Positions 17,037 through 26,258 of a stretch of 64,000 nt of DNA are shown here, piece by piece; position 1 is the stretch's first letter, and each line of letters begins with the position of its first letter. Source of the stretch: Paludisphaera mucosa (GTDB lineage Bacteria > Planctomycetota > Planctomycetia > Isosphaerales > Isosphaeraceae). Location of the stretch: assembly GCF_029589435.1 (NCBI RefSeq), contig NZ_JARRAG010000001.1:1974808-2038807 (forward strand). Direction: 5' to 3'. Under the pieces are notes generated by a model. That model was not told the DNA's origin. It made no database searches and saw nothing but the letters and a program-made list of their open reading frames with translations. The translations under genes were made by a program, and so were the position numbers.

Positions 17037-20000
17037 TTAATCAATGAAGACGCCGCTGACCACCGCGTTGACGCCGGCGGTCCTGGTGACGCGGAAGAGG
17101 ACGTGGCCCGAGACGTTCCAGGTCAGGTAGACGCCGCCGTTGAACGACGCGACGTCCCGCGTGTCGAGGACCTGCCCGGTCGCCGCGTCGACCACCTCGA
17201 TGCGCTGGGCCCGCGCCGAGCCGTCCCAGTCGACGGCGTAGAGCGAGACCCTGTGGGGCCTGCCGTCGGTCAGGTTGACGTCGATCGTGAACGCCGACGC
17301 CGAGTACCAGGTCGAGGCCTGCCGCCTCGCTCCGTCGGCCGTCTCCAGGGCCCGCGGGTCGGTCGTCGTCGCGGCCCAGGTGTAGGCCGCGGCCCCCGAG
17401 GTGGCGACGCTGGCGTAGGACGGCAGCGCCGAGGGGTTGTTGAGCATCAGCTGGCCGGTGCCGCCGTAGGCCCCGATCCAGTCCCCCTTCGTGGCCGCGT
17501 CCCTGCCCGCGTAAACCTGGCCGGCCGGGGCGTCGTCGAAGAAGACGCCGCTGACCACCGCGTTGACGCCGGCGGTCCTGGTGACGCGGAAGAGGACGTG
17601 GCCCGAGACGTTCCAGGTCAGGTAGACGCCGCCGTTGAACGACGCGACGTCCCGCGTGTCGAGGACCTGCCCGGTCGCCGCGTCGACCACCTCGATGCGC
17701 TGGGCCCGCGCCGAGCCGTCCCAGTCGACGGCGTAGAGCGAGACCCTGTGGGGCCTGCCGTCGGTCAGGTTGACGTCGATCGTGAACGCCGACGCCGAGT
17801 ACCAGGTCGAGGCCTGCCGCCTCGCTCCGTCGGCCGTCTCCAGGGCCCGCGGGTCGGTCGTCGTCGCGGCCCAGGTGTAGGCCGCGGCCCCCGAGGTGGC
17901 GACGCTGGCGTAGGACGGCAGCGCCGAGGGGTTGTTGAGCATCAGCTGGCCGGTGCCGCCGTAGGCCCCGATCCAGTCCCCCTTCGTGGCCGCGTCCCTG
18001 CCCGCGTAAACCTGGCCGGCCGGGGCGTCGTCGAAGAAGACGCCGCTGACCACCGCGTTGACGCCGGCGGTCCTGGTGACGCGGAAGAGGACGTGGCCCG
18101 AGACGTTCCAGGTCAGGTAGACGCCGCCGTTGAACGACGCGACGTCCCGCGTGTCGAGGACCTGCCCGGTCGCCGCGTCGACCACCTCGATGCGCTGGGC
18201 CCGCGCCGAGCCGTCCCAGTCGACGGCGTAGAGCGAGACCCTGTGGGGCCTGCCGTCGGTCAGGTTGACGTCGATCGTGAACGCCGACGCCGAGTACCAG
18301 GTCGAGGCCTGCCGCCTCGCTCCGTCGGCCGTCTCCAGGGCCCGCGGGTCGGTCGTCGTCGCGGCCCAGGTGTAGGCCGCGGCCCCCGAGGTGGCGACGC
18401 TGGCGTAGGACGGCAGCGCCGAGGGGTTGTTGAGCATCAGCTGGCCGGAGCCGCCGTAGGCCCCGATCCAGTCCCCCTTCGTGGCATCGTCCTTACCCGC
18501 GTAAACCTGATTGGCCGGGGCGTCGTCGAAGAAGACGCCGCTGATCAGGGCGTTGACGCCGGCCGTCTTCGTGACGCGGAAGAGGACGTGGCCCGAGACG
18601 TTCCACGAGAGGTAGATCCCGCCGCTGTAGGACGAGACGACTTTCGAGTCGAGGACCTGACCCGTCGCCGCGTCGATCAGGTCGATGCGCTGAATGTTCG
18701 AGGGGCCTCCCCAGTCGACGGCGTAGAGCGAGACCTTGTGGGACTTGCCGTCGGTCAGATTGACGTCGATCGTGAAGCCCGAAGAGGAGTACCAGGCCGA
18801 GGCCTGCCGCTTCGATCCATCGGGCGTCAGCAGGCCTCGGACGTTCGTCGTCGTCGCGGCCCAGGTCCAGGCGGAAGCCCCGGAGGTCGTGACCGAGGCA
18901 TAGGACGGCAGCGCCGAGGGGTTGTTGAGCATGAGCTGGCCGGAGCCGCCGTAGGTGCCGATCCAGTCGCCCCTCGTGGTCGTGTCCGCGCCCGAAGGCG
19001 GGGACGGTAGGGCCGCGTCGAAGAACACGCCGCTGACGACGGCGCTGGAGCTGGCCGTCGAGGTGATGCGGAAGAGGACGTGGCCGGAGACGTTCCACGT
19101 CAGATACACGCCGTCGCGGAAGGATGAGATGGACCGCGTGTCGAGGACCTGTCCCGTCGCCGCGTCGACGACGTCGATGCGCTCCGCCCGCCCGTTGCCG
19201 TCCCAGTCGACGGCGTAGAGCGTGGTCAGATGAGACTCTCCGGCCGCGAAATTGACGTCGATGGTGAACGAGGATGCGTACCACGCCGAGGCGATCCGGC
19301 CGCTCGTACTATTCGTCTTCTGGAGCGACTGGAAGTCGGTCGCGGACCGGTTCCAGATGAACGTCGAGGCGTTCGTGAGCGAGACGCTCGCGGATGGTGG
19401 ATACTGGCCGAAATCGCCGGCGATCACCGAGCCCTGGACGCCGTACTGACCCTTCCAGTTCCCGTTCGAAATCATAGACTGGACGAAGGCGGCCTGGGAC
19501 TGCTGGGTCGGCGCGCCGACCGAGATCGCCGCGGTGGAGACGGCCGATCGCCCCTGCGAGTCGACCGCCGTAACCGAGACGACGTAATTGCCGCTCCCGG
19601 TAGGTGCGAAGGCGAATGACTGGGCGGTGGTTGTCGAGATCGAAGTCCCGTCCTTGGTGACGGTCCAGGTGAGCGTGGGGGCCGGCGCGCCCGTGGAGCG
19701 GGCGTCCACCAGGCGGGCCTGGGCCCAGTCGGCCGGGATGGTGACGCTCGCGCCGGAGGGCGTCGTGACCACGAGCGAGAGGCTGGAGACGCCGGTGACG
19801 TCGACGTTGATGGGCAGGGCGGTCCCAGTCTGCATCACCGGCGAGGTGTACAGGACTCGGCCGTCGCCCACGAGTTGGAAAGTGGCCTGCCCCACGTTCG
19901 CGCCGGCCCGATCGTCGATGCCGATGGTCGCCGAGAAGCTCGTGTAGAGCCCCTGGAGCGGGACGACGATGGTCGAACTGCTGGATACGCCCAGGCCCCT

Positions 20001-21857
20001 GGGATAGGTGACGCCGCCGACCTGCAGCCCAGTCACGCCGGTGCTTCCGTTGAAGGCGCCGTTTTTCACGTACGACCCGCCGGCGACCACCGCCGAGGTG
20101 AAGGTGAAGTCGGCGAGGTTCTTCTGGTCGTAGACCTGGAAATCGACCGGCGCGGTCGCCGTGGTGGTGGCCGGCCGCAGGGCGACGGCGATCGCCGCGG
20201 CCTGATCCGCGGTGAGCGAGCCGACGTCGAGGTTCGCCAGCAGCGCGGAGAGGTCGGCCGCGTCGACCTTGCGGTCGTGGTTGAAGTCGCCCTGCTCCCA
20301 CCATTGCTCGACCCGGTTCATGTCCGCGGCGACGATCTGGAAGTCGTTGAAATCCACGTCGCCGTCGAGGTCCGCATCGCCGGGCTGGAGCACCGTGCTC
20401 ATCACGGCGTCCCATCGCTGGCTCCCCGGGGCGCCGACGTAAGGCTTGAGGCCCCAGAAGTCGGTGGTCAGCGTGAAAAGCGTCATGTTGCCGCCGCCCG
20501 CCGCCGTCCAGTTCGAGAGATACCTGCGGTAGGCGTCGTACATCCCGGGGTCTTCGATCGTCGCGGTCTGCACCGCGGCGTTGTTGACGGTCGTGAGGTG
20601 GGCGCCGCCTTCATAGGCGTCGAGCGGAAGGCCGTAGGCGGCCGCCGCCTGGACCTGCGACCGGATCGTCCCCGCCGAGGCGTCGATCTGCTGAATCGTC
20701 GACGCCAGCAGAGCGGCGGGGTCCGTCGTCGAATTCGCCACGGCGGGCGTCGGGCTCACATAGGGAGCGATCGCCACCGACTTGATGTACTGCGTCACGT
20801 CGCCGTAGAGGCGTTGGACGATTTCCAGGCCCGTCCTGGTGTACGTCGGCGAGATCGCCCAGCTGCCGAACACGGGGATGACGCGCGAGAAGTCGGGGCC
20901 GTACTCCTGACGGAAGATGTCGGAGAGACGTTTCGTCTGGAGGGCCGACTCCTGCGCGACCCTGTCCATGTCGTTCGTCGCCGTGACGCGCGTATCGGTC
21001 CTGGCCATGGCGAGGACCTGGGAATACTCGAGGAAAGCCTGGTTCCAGGTCTCGTTGCTGTACTCGAAGTGAACCTTGAGCCCGGCGTTCAGCTCGCTGT
21101 GCAGGAGGTCGGCGAGGTTGCGAACGTAGTCGTCGTCCGCCAGGGCGGCGACCGTGATCCACATGTCCTTCCCGGTCTCGTTGCACAGTTCGATCATCTG
21201 CTCATAAGGGACGTTCGATTTGAAGAAATCGTCCGCGACCGCCCGCTGCGACCAGGTTCGTACGGTGGAGTTGTTCGTGCCCTCCCAGGGCATGAAGCGG
21301 ATGTAGTCGAAGGGCTCGACCGACTTGAGGAACTCGCGCGTGAAGAGCTGGCTGCCGTCGGTCGGGTATCCGGGCGCCCAGATGTGCAGGTCGGACATCG
21401 GGTTCGTCGCGTCCGTCGAGATCACGGACATGAAGAGGTTGCGGGAGGGGTCGGTTATCCCCCCGGCGCCGACGATGACCGTGCCTCGCGTGACCCCGTC
21501 GGCCCCCTTCACCATGGGTGCGGCCAGGACGCCGACGCCCGAGAAATCGACCGACGCCGTCCCCTCGTAACTCACCTGATACACGCCGTCGGGATACTTG
21601 GCGAGAGTCGCGTAGGCGACGGCGGCCGCGAGCGGATAGCCCGTCGTCGTCTTCGGGATGCTCGGATCCGCCGACCATCCCGGGAGCGTGCTGACCTTGC
21701 TCCAGCCGTTCATGACCTGACCGATGTCGGTCCAGATCTCGTCCTGGTCCCAGGGGTAGTTGTGCTCGAGGTTCACGCCTACGCCGCTGAGGAGCGCGCG
21801 TCGCTCCATTTGTTCGAAGCCCGGCCGACGGCCGGGCCTTCGTCCCAGTCTCTTCAT
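17037..21857 (-). CDS. Giant exoprotein: glycoside-hydrolase-like domain, dockerin repeats, NPCBM-like domain and five beta-sandwich repeats
   Basis: A 1606-residue extracellular protein. Residues about 12-25 carry the planctomycete exoprotein motif FEQMERRALLSG after a basic start. Residues about 30-480 resemble a TIM-barrel hydrolase with a possible acid/base Glu in EYSNETWN near 266. Around 490-545 are two dockerin/EF-hand-like loops (DADLDGDVD and DFNHDRKVD). About 570-705 is NPCBM-like (a conserved galactose-binding-like fold). A PKD-like segment follows to about 780. The remaining 820 residues are five 164-165-residue repeats containing AVDWDG and NVSGHVLFR. The last three are nearly identical. 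A GAGG is placed 6-9 bases before the ATG. Confidence 0.88.
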   Translation of the reverse strand: MKRLGRRPGRRPGFEQMERRALLSGVGVNLEHNYPWDQDEIWTDIGQVMNGWSKVSTLPGWSADPSIPKTTTGYPLAAAVAYATLAKYPDGVYQVSYEGTASVDFSGVGVLAAPMVKGADGVTRGTVIVGAGGITDPSRNLFMSVISTDATNPMSDLHIWAPGYPTDGSQLFTREFLKSVEPFDYIRFMPWEGTNNSTVRTWSQRAVADDFFKSNVPYEQMIELCNETGKDMWITVAALADDDYVRNLADLLHSELNAGLKVHFEYSNETWNQAFLEYSQVLAMARTDTRVTATNDMDRVAQESALQTKRLSDIFRQEYGPDFSRVIPVFGSWAISPTYTRTGLEIVQRLYGDVTQYIKSVAIAPYVSPTPAVANSTTDPAALLASTIQQIDASAGTIRSQVQAAAAYGLPLDAYEGGAHLTTVNNAAVQTATIEDPGMYDAYRRYLSNWTAAGGGNMTLFTLTTDFWGLKPYVGAPGSQRWDAVMSTVLQPGDADLDGDVDFNDFQIVAADMNRVEQWWEQGDFNHDRKVDAADLSALLANLDVGSLTADQAAAIAVALRPATTTATAPVDFQVYDQKNLADFTFTSAVVAGGSYVKNGAFNGSTGVTGLQVGGVTYPRGLGVSSSSTIVVPLQGLYTSFSATIGIDDRAGANVGQATFQLVGDGRVLYTSPVMQTGTALPINVDVTGVSSLSLVVTTPSGASVTIPADWAQARLVDARSTGAPAPTLTWTVTKDGTSISTTTAQSFAFAPTGSGNYVVSVTAVDSQGRSAVSTAAISVGAPTQQSQAAFVQSMISNGNWKGQYGVQGSVIAGDFGQYPPSASVSLTNASTFIWNRSATDFQSLQKTNSTSGRIASAWYASSFTIDVNFAAGESHLTTLYAVDWDGNGRAERIDVVDAATGQVLDTRSISSFRDGVYLTWNVSGHVLFRITSTASSSAVVSGVFFDAALPSPPSGADTTTRGDWIGTYGGSGQLMLNNPSALPSYASVTTSGASAWTWAATTTNVRGLLTPDGSKRQASAWYSSSGFTIDVNLTDGKSHKVSLYAVDWGGPSNIQRIDLIDAATGQVLDSKVVSSYSGGIYLSWNVSGHVLFRVTKTAGVNALISGVFFDDAPANQVYAGKDDATKGDWIGAYGGSGQLMLNNPSALPSYASVATSGAAAYTWAATTTDPRALETADGARRQASTWYSASAFTIDVNLTDGRPHRVSLYAVDWDGSARAQRIEVVDAATGQVLDTRDVASFNGGVYLTWNVSGHVLFRVTRTAGVNAVVSGVFFDDAPAGQVYAGRDAATKGDWIGAYGGTGQLMLNNPSALPSYASVATSGAAAYTWAATTTDPRALETADGARRQASTWYSASAFTIDVNLTDGRPHRVSLYAVDWDGSARAQRIEVVDAATGQVLDTRDVASFNGGVYLTWNVSGHVLFRVTRTAGVNAVVSGVFFDDAPAGQVYAGRDAATKGDWIGAYGGTGQLMLNNPSALPSYASVATSGAAAYTWAATTTDPRALETADGARRQASTWYSASAFTIDVNLTDGRPHRVSLYAVDWDGSARAQRIEVVDAATGQVLDTRDVASFNGGVYLTWNVSGHVLFRVTRTAGVNAVVSGVFID
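17047..18531. repeat. Three tandem 495-bp repeats, essentially identical
   Basis: Units 17047-17541, 17542-18036 and 18037-18531 encode the C-terminal three 165-residue modules of the exoprotein. Reading base by base, units 1 and 2 appear identical throughout, and unit 3 appears identical to them until about 18448, after which several substitutions begin. The period is a multiple of three, so copy-number changes keep the frame. Lack of synonymous differences implies very recent duplication or ongoing gene conversion. Confidence 0.9.
18532..19500. repeat. Two diverged units of the same repeat family
   Basis: Two further modules of 492-495 bases lie upstream in the coding sense (18532-19020 and about 19021-19500). 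They keep the same conserved phrases (DWIG.YGGSGQLMLNNPSALPSYASV in one, SFTIDVN, AVDWDG and SGHVLFR) but differ at many codons. They show that the repeat family is old and that only the last three copies were recently homogenised. Confidence 0.75.
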
Positions 21858-22544
21858 ATCATCCTCATAGGGCTAGCAGGTTGCGGATCGTCGCTGAGGA
21901 GCCCTTCGCAGGGCGCAGAGGGGCCGGGAGAGGCCCCGGTCGGCTGTCGTCGTCGACCGAAGAGAGCGCGCAGAAGCGGCCGCACGGAGTCGGCGGATCC
22001 GCTTCATGCATGTAGACACATTTGTAATAGAATTTGATTACAGGTTGGCGACCTACGAGTCTATCAGCAGGTAGCCGGAATTAAAGCATGTCGCATATTT
22101 TGTCGATCCGTGCGTACATTGATCTATTCATAGCGATCGCCACGACGCGAGTGAGCATGGCTGGAGGCTCACAAATCGGGATCTCGGTCGGACATGAGAC
22201 TTAAAGACCTGAAATCGGAATCACCTCAAATAATTTAAACATCATAATTCACCGGTCCTGATCGGACCTCGCCGCCCGATCTCCGCGAGGGTGGAGACGT
22301 CGTCCCGCGGTCCGGAGGTGCGCCGAGGCCTTCCCGCCCGGCCGCGTCCGGAGGATAATTCATCGGGAAGCTGCGCGAGGTTTCGGGGACTCTTCGACCC
22401 GCCCCGGCTCCCTGGTTCGACGTGCGATCGGACGGCGGATCGATCGACGGATCGACCATTTCCCCGGTCGAGGACGGATGCGGGCTTCCGAGTGACGGAA
22501 TTTCTCGGGAACCGCCCGGCCCCCAGGAGCGTCCAAGACTCCAA
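21858..22544. other. 687-bp intergenic region, AT-rich in its centre
   Basis: This region separates the divergent exoprotein (minus) and ECF sigma (plus) genes. Positions about 22010-22250 are clearly AT-richer than the surrounding GC-rich coding sequence, with runs such as tttgtaatagaatttgatta and aaataatttaaacatcata. No convincing ORF with a ribosome binding site and no clean -35/-10 pair was found. It probably holds the promoters and control sites of both flanking genes. From about 22260 to the sigma start the composition returns to GC-rich. Confidence 0.5.
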
Positions 22545-23171
22545 ATGACGCGGAACCTCGACGAAACCAGTCTCGTGCAAGCGTGTCGCGCCGGCCGGAC
22601 CGAGGCCTACGGCGAGCTGGTCGAGCGCTGCCAGGACAGGCTCTATCCGATGTTGCTGCGTCTCCTGGGCTCCCCGGAGGACGCCCAGGATGTGCTCCAG
22701 GATGCGTTCATCCGCGGTTTCGAGAAGCTGGACCAGTATCAGGGGGAGAGCACCTTCTACACCTGGATGTACCGGATCGCCGTGAACCTCGCGATGAGTC
22801 GCCTGCGCAGGCCTCGTCTCCGCCGCCTGCTGCGGCTGCTCGACGCGCATCGAGGTCGGCCCGCTCTCGACCCGCCCGACGAGTCGCCGTCGAGCACTCC
22901 TTCCTATGCGGCCGAGCGTGCGGAGCGTGAGGCGATCGTCGGGGCGGCGCTCGCGGCCCTGGATCCGGACCACCGGGCGGTGGTGGTCCTCAAGGATTAT
23001 GAGGGTCGACGGTACGAGGAGATCGGCGAGCTGCTCGGCGTGCCGATCGGCACGGTCCGAAGCCGTCTCCATCGGGCCCGCCATCAATTGCGGCTTCGGC
23101 TCCAATCGCTGATCGAGGATGAGCGACCCTCACGACCGATCCTCCCCGGCGTGGAAAAGGCCCTCTCCTGA
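22545..23171 (+). CDS. ECF RNA polymerase sigma factor
   Basis: A 208-residue sigma-70 family protein. The ATG at 22545 starts MTRNLDETSLVQACRAG, the usual ECF N-terminus; an upstream in-frame extension is Pro/Gly/Arg rich and looks non-coding. Region 2 includes AYGELVERCQDRLY, then LLGSPEDAQDVLQDAFIRGFEKLDQYQGESTFYTWMYRIA, with the typical core-binding and -10 recognition residues. Region 4 (about 135-185) holds the helix-turn-helix YEEIGELLGVPIGTVRSRLHRAR. It is followed 57 bases later by a putative anti-sigma gene, the usual arrangement for stress-type control. Confidence 0.95.
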   Translation: MTRNLDETSLVQACRAGRTEAYGELVERCQDRLYPMLLRLLGSPEDAQDVLQDAFIRGFEKLDQYQGESTFYTWMYRIAVNLAMSRLRRPRLRRLLRLLDAHRGRPALDPPDESPSSTPSYAAERAEREAIVGAALAALDPDHRAVVVLKDYEGRRYEEIGELLGVPIGTVRSRLHRARHQLRLRLQSLIEDERPSRPILPGVEKALS

Positions 23172-23228
23172 CCCCGGCGCCCCGCGGCGGGCGCCCTCCA
23201 CCGAATCTCAACGACCTCAAAGATCATC

Positions 23229-24272
23229 ATGAGCGACGACCTCGAGACACTGATCTCGGCCTACCTGGACGACGAGCTGACGCCCGAACAACGGCGCGAG
23301 GCGGAAGCGGCGGTCGCCGCCGAGCCGACGAGGGCCGACGAGCTGCGTTCGCTCGGGGCCGTTCACGAGCTGCTCGCCGCACTTTCTCGGCCCGCCGCCC
23401 CCGACATGACGGGAAGAGTGCTGGCGAGGCTCGCCGCATCGCCGTCGCCGACGTGGGGGGACATCCGCGCCTTCCCCGCAGTTCCCGCCCTCCGTCGCGC
23501 AGCGGCTGCGGCCGTGCTGGTCGCCGGATTCCTCGGCGTGCTGGCCGTGGCCCGCTTCCGGGGCGATCGGCGGCCGGATCATCCGATATCGGCACGCCCA
23601 ATCGTCCCCCCGGTCGCGATCGCCGAGCCGGCCGTCGCTCGCGATCCGGTCGCCGTCGTCGATCCCATCGGGCCGCCGACATCGGTCGCCGGAGCGGGAT
23701 CCGGCGTCTTCGACCCGCCCAGCCCCACTTACCCGGCCCGACTCGTCGCTCGCGAGCTGCTGGACCGTCCCGGGCCGTATCGCGTATTCCTGGTCTCGGG
23801 CGTCGACGACCAGGCCAAGGATGCGGAAGTGGCCTCGCTTCTCGGGCTTTCGTCCCACCGCGATTTTTACCGTTTCGACGTGCCGGCGGGGGAAAGTCCC
23901 AGGACGCCGCGCTCGTTAGTCTACGCGGCCGAACTGGACCCGAATGAGCTTTCCACCCTGCGGTCGCGTCTCGCGGCGGCCTTCCCGGGACGTCTCGACG
24001 AGGGGAATTCGGCAGCTTTACTCATGAGCGAGCTGTCGCAGCTCGGCCAGGCGACGACCTTTCGGGCCGATCCGGCGGCCGAGGTCCTCTTTCCCCAGAC
24101 GAAGATGGCTCTCCGGCTCCCCGCCGAGCCTCCTCAACCCGGCGGGCCGCAACGAGGCGAGGGAACGCTCGCGGCCGAAGACCCGGTCCGTCCCGGACAA
24201 GCCTCCCTGGTCGGTCCCCCCGAGCCGTCGTCGGTCGTCCTGATCTGGATGCTCGGAGCCGTTCCGGATTGA
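23229..24272 (+). CDS. Putative membrane anti-sigma factor
   Basis: A 347-residue protein. Residues 1-50 resemble the anti-sigma N-terminal fold (LISAYLDDELTPEQRREAEAAV) that binds the cognate sigma, though the zinc-binding His-x3-Cys-x2-Cys is missing. A single transmembrane helix lies around residues 92-110 (AAAAVLVAGFLGVLAVARF). The periplasmic part of about 230 residues contains a structured segment (YRVFLVSGVDDQAKDAEVASLL) and a Pro-rich end. Position directly after the ECF sigma gene supports the role. What signal it senses is unknown. Confidence 0.8.
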   Translation: MSDDLETLISAYLDDELTPEQRREAEAAVAAEPTRADELRSLGAVHELLAALSRPAAPDMTGRVLARLAASPSPTWGDIRAFPAVPALRRAAAAAVLVAGFLGVLAVARFRGDRRPDHPISARPIVPPVAIAEPAVARDPVAVVDPIGPPTSVAGAGSGVFDPPSPTYPARLVARELLDRPGPYRVFLVSGVDDQAKDAEVASLLGLSSHRDFYRFDVPAGESPRTPRSLVYAAELDPNELSTLRSRLAAAFPGRLDEGNSAALLMSELSQLGQATTFRADPAAEVLFPQTKMALRLPAEPPQPGGPQRGEGTLAAEDPVRPGQASLVGPPEPSSVVLIWMLGAVPD

Positions 24273-24495
24273 TTCCGTCGGGAGCCTCGTCGCATTCGAC
24301 GCAAGCACTCGGCTTTTCAGGAGATGCATCTATTCCTCGGGATGCCGCAGCGATCGATGGCAGGTGGCGGGGACCCGACGGTCGGACGGGAGCAGTCACC
24401 TTTCGCCCCGGGACGGAATGAGTCATACTGTACGTCGGCCCTTGTAAAGCGGGCGTCGAGGCCCGGCAGCGGCTGCGTTCGGAGGACTATCGGTC

Positions 24496-25248
24496 GTGTC
24501 CATGCATCCAGAAGCTCCCGCCAAGAGTTCCACCCGAGTCCTCGTGTCGCTGGCCACGTTCAACGAGGCCGAGAATCTCGAGCCTCTCGTCGAGAGTATC
24601 CGGAGCTACGCGCCCGACGCCTCGATCCTGGTCATCGACGACAATTCGCCGGACGGAACCGGCAAGATCGCCGACGCCCTCGTGGCCCGGCTGAAGGACG
24701 TCGCCGTCATCCACCGAAGCGGCAAGCTGGGGCTCGGGACCGCGACCCTGGAAGCGATGTCGTACGCGATCCGGAACAAGTTCGACTACCTCCTGAACAT
24801 GGACGCCGACTTCAGTCACCCGCCGCGCTTCATCCCTGCGATCCTGGCGGGGATGGCCGATCACGACGTGATGATCGGCTCGCGATACGTGCCGGGCGGC
24901 GGCGTGGAGGGGGAGTTCAACCTCAAGCGCAAGTTCATGAGCACAGGGATCAACGTTTACGCCCGGACCTTCCTGGGGCTGAACACACGCGACAACAGCG
25001 GAGCCTTCCGCTGCTATCGGGTCTCCAAGCTGGCCGAGATCGACGTCACGAAGGTCCGATCCCGGGGATATTCGTTCCAGGAAGAAATCCTCTTCTGGTG
25101 CAAAAAGGTCGGCTGTCGCTTCGGCGAGACGCCCATCCTCTTCGAGAATCGTCGGGCGGGGATGTCGAAAATCAACTCGCGCGAGGCCGTCGCCGCGCTC
25201 TGGATCATCTTCCGCCTGGGCGTGGGCCGCATGGTGGGCCGCGTGTGA
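24496..25248 (+). CDS. Family 2 glycosyltransferase, polyprenol-phosphate mannose/glucose synthase-like
   Basis: A 250-residue GT-A enzyme. It shows the phrases LVSLATFNEAENLEPLV, IDDNSPDGTG and the metal-binding-type NMDADFSHPP, all typical of dolichol/polyprenol monophosphate mannose synthases (DPM1-like). There are no C-terminal membrane helices, as in the short soluble form. The GTG at 24496 is preferred because GGAGGA sits 9 bases upstream; an ATG two codons later is the alternative. It likely makes a lipid-linked sugar for cell-envelope or protein glycosylation. It lies just before an ABC exporter operon. Confidence 0.88.
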   Translation: MSMHPEAPAKSSTRVLVSLATFNEAENLEPLVESIRSYAPDASILVIDDNSPDGTGKIADALVARLKDVAVIHRSGKLGLGTATLEAMSYAIRNKFDYLLNMDADFSHPPRFIPAILAGMADHDVMIGSRYVPGGGVEGEFNLKRKFMSTGINVYARTFLGLNTRDNSGAFRCYRVSKLAEIDVTKVRSRGYSFQEEILFWCKKVGCRFGETPILFENRRAGMSKINSREAVAALWIIFRLGVGRMVGRV

Positions 25249-25303
25249 GTTGGTGGACCCGCCCGGCCGTCCGGGTCGAGCCGCGTGGAGGACGAATCGC
25301 GCG

Positions 25304-26254
25304 ATGATCGAGGTCCATCGGCTTTCGAAGAGCTACGGCCCTGTACAGGCCCTGGATCGCATCTCCTTCGCGCTGGGCCGCGGCGAAGTCGCGGGGCTCC
25401 TCGGCCCGAACGGGGCGGGCAAGACCACCACGATGCGGATCTTGACCACTTACCTCGCCCCGACCAGCGGGCGGGCCGTCCTCTGCGGCCGCGACGTGCT
25501 CGACGAGCCTCTGGAAGTCCGCCGCAATGTGGGCTACCTCCCCGAGAACGTGCCGCTGTACGGAGAGATGCGGGTGCGCGAGCTGCTGGAATTCCGCGCC
25601 CGCTTGAAGGACGTCCCGCGATCGAAGCGGCGGCACTCGGTCTCCGGGGCGATCGCGCGCTGCGGCCTGGGCGAGGTCGAAAACCGCCCGGTCGGCAAGC
25701 TCTCGCGAGGGTTTCGCCAGCGTGTCGGCCTGGCCGACGCGATCGTCCACGACCCGCCGATCCTGATCCTCGACGAGCCGACGGCCGGGATGGACCCGAT
25801 CCAGGTCCGCGAGGTCCGGAGTCTGGTGCGCGAGCTGGGCGAGCGGCACACGGTCCTGCTTTCGACCCATATCATGTCGGAGGTCGAGGCCGTCTGCAGC
25901 CGGGTGGTCATCATCGCCCAGGGGCGGATCGCCCTCGACGCCCCCGTGGCCGAGTTGCGATCCGACGCCGCGCTGCTCGTGGAGGCGCGCGGCCCGGCCG
26001 AGGCGATCCGCAAGCTGCTCATGGCCGTCCCCGGCGTGGCCTCGGTCCGGATCGCGGGCGACCGGGACGGCGTCGCGAGCCTCGAACTCGGGTTGAAGCC
26101 CGGAGAAGATCCCCGCGAGGTCATCGCGATGCGGGTGGCCGCCAATGGCTGGCCGCTCCGGGGCCTGGAGACGCGACGCCGATCGCTGGAAGAGCGGTTC
26201 GTCGAAGCGGTATCGCGGTCGAGCCTCGACGCGCTGGACAGGGAGGCCGGCTGA
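25304..26254 (+). CDS. ABC transporter ATP-binding protein, GldA-like
   Basis: A 316-residue ABC ATPase. The ATG at 25304 has GGAGGA about 11 bases upstream and starts MIEVHRLSKSYGPVQALD, the usual first strand. Walker A is GPNGAGKTTT (about residues 37-46), the signature LSRGFRQRVG, and Walker B LILDEPTAGMDP. A His switch is in STHIMSE. The extra C-terminal 90 residues resemble the regulatory tail of GldA-type ATPases. It is the first gene of a four-gene set: ATPase, ABC-2 permease, GldG-like and DUF4340. Confidence 0.93.
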   Translation: MIEVHRLSKSYGPVQALDRISFALGRGEVAGLLGPNGAGKTTTMRILTTYLAPTSGRAVLCGRDVLDEPLEVRRNVGYLPENVPLYGEMRVRELLEFRARLKDVPRSKRRHSVSGAIARCGLGEVENRPVGKLSRGFRQRVGLADAIVHDPPILILDEPTAGMDPIQVREVRSLVRELGERHTVLLSTHIMSEVEAVCSRVVIIAQGRIALDAPVAELRSDAALLVEARGPAEAIRKLLMAVPGVASVRIAGDRDGVASLELGLKPGEDPREVIAMRVAANGWPLRGLETRRRSLEERFVEAVSRSSLDALDREAG

Positions 26255-26258
26255 CGCC

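Noticed and set aside
17103-19010. A 635-codon open frame on the plus strand through the exoprotein repeats
   Set aside because: It is antisense to a clear exoprotein and merely inherits the repeat periodicity; the Val/Arg/Asp-rich text has no fold or ribosome site.
17047-19500. Possible CRISPR or insertion-sequence repeat
   Set aside because: The repeats are in-frame coding modules of 495 bases with no spacers, terminal inverted repeats or transposase.
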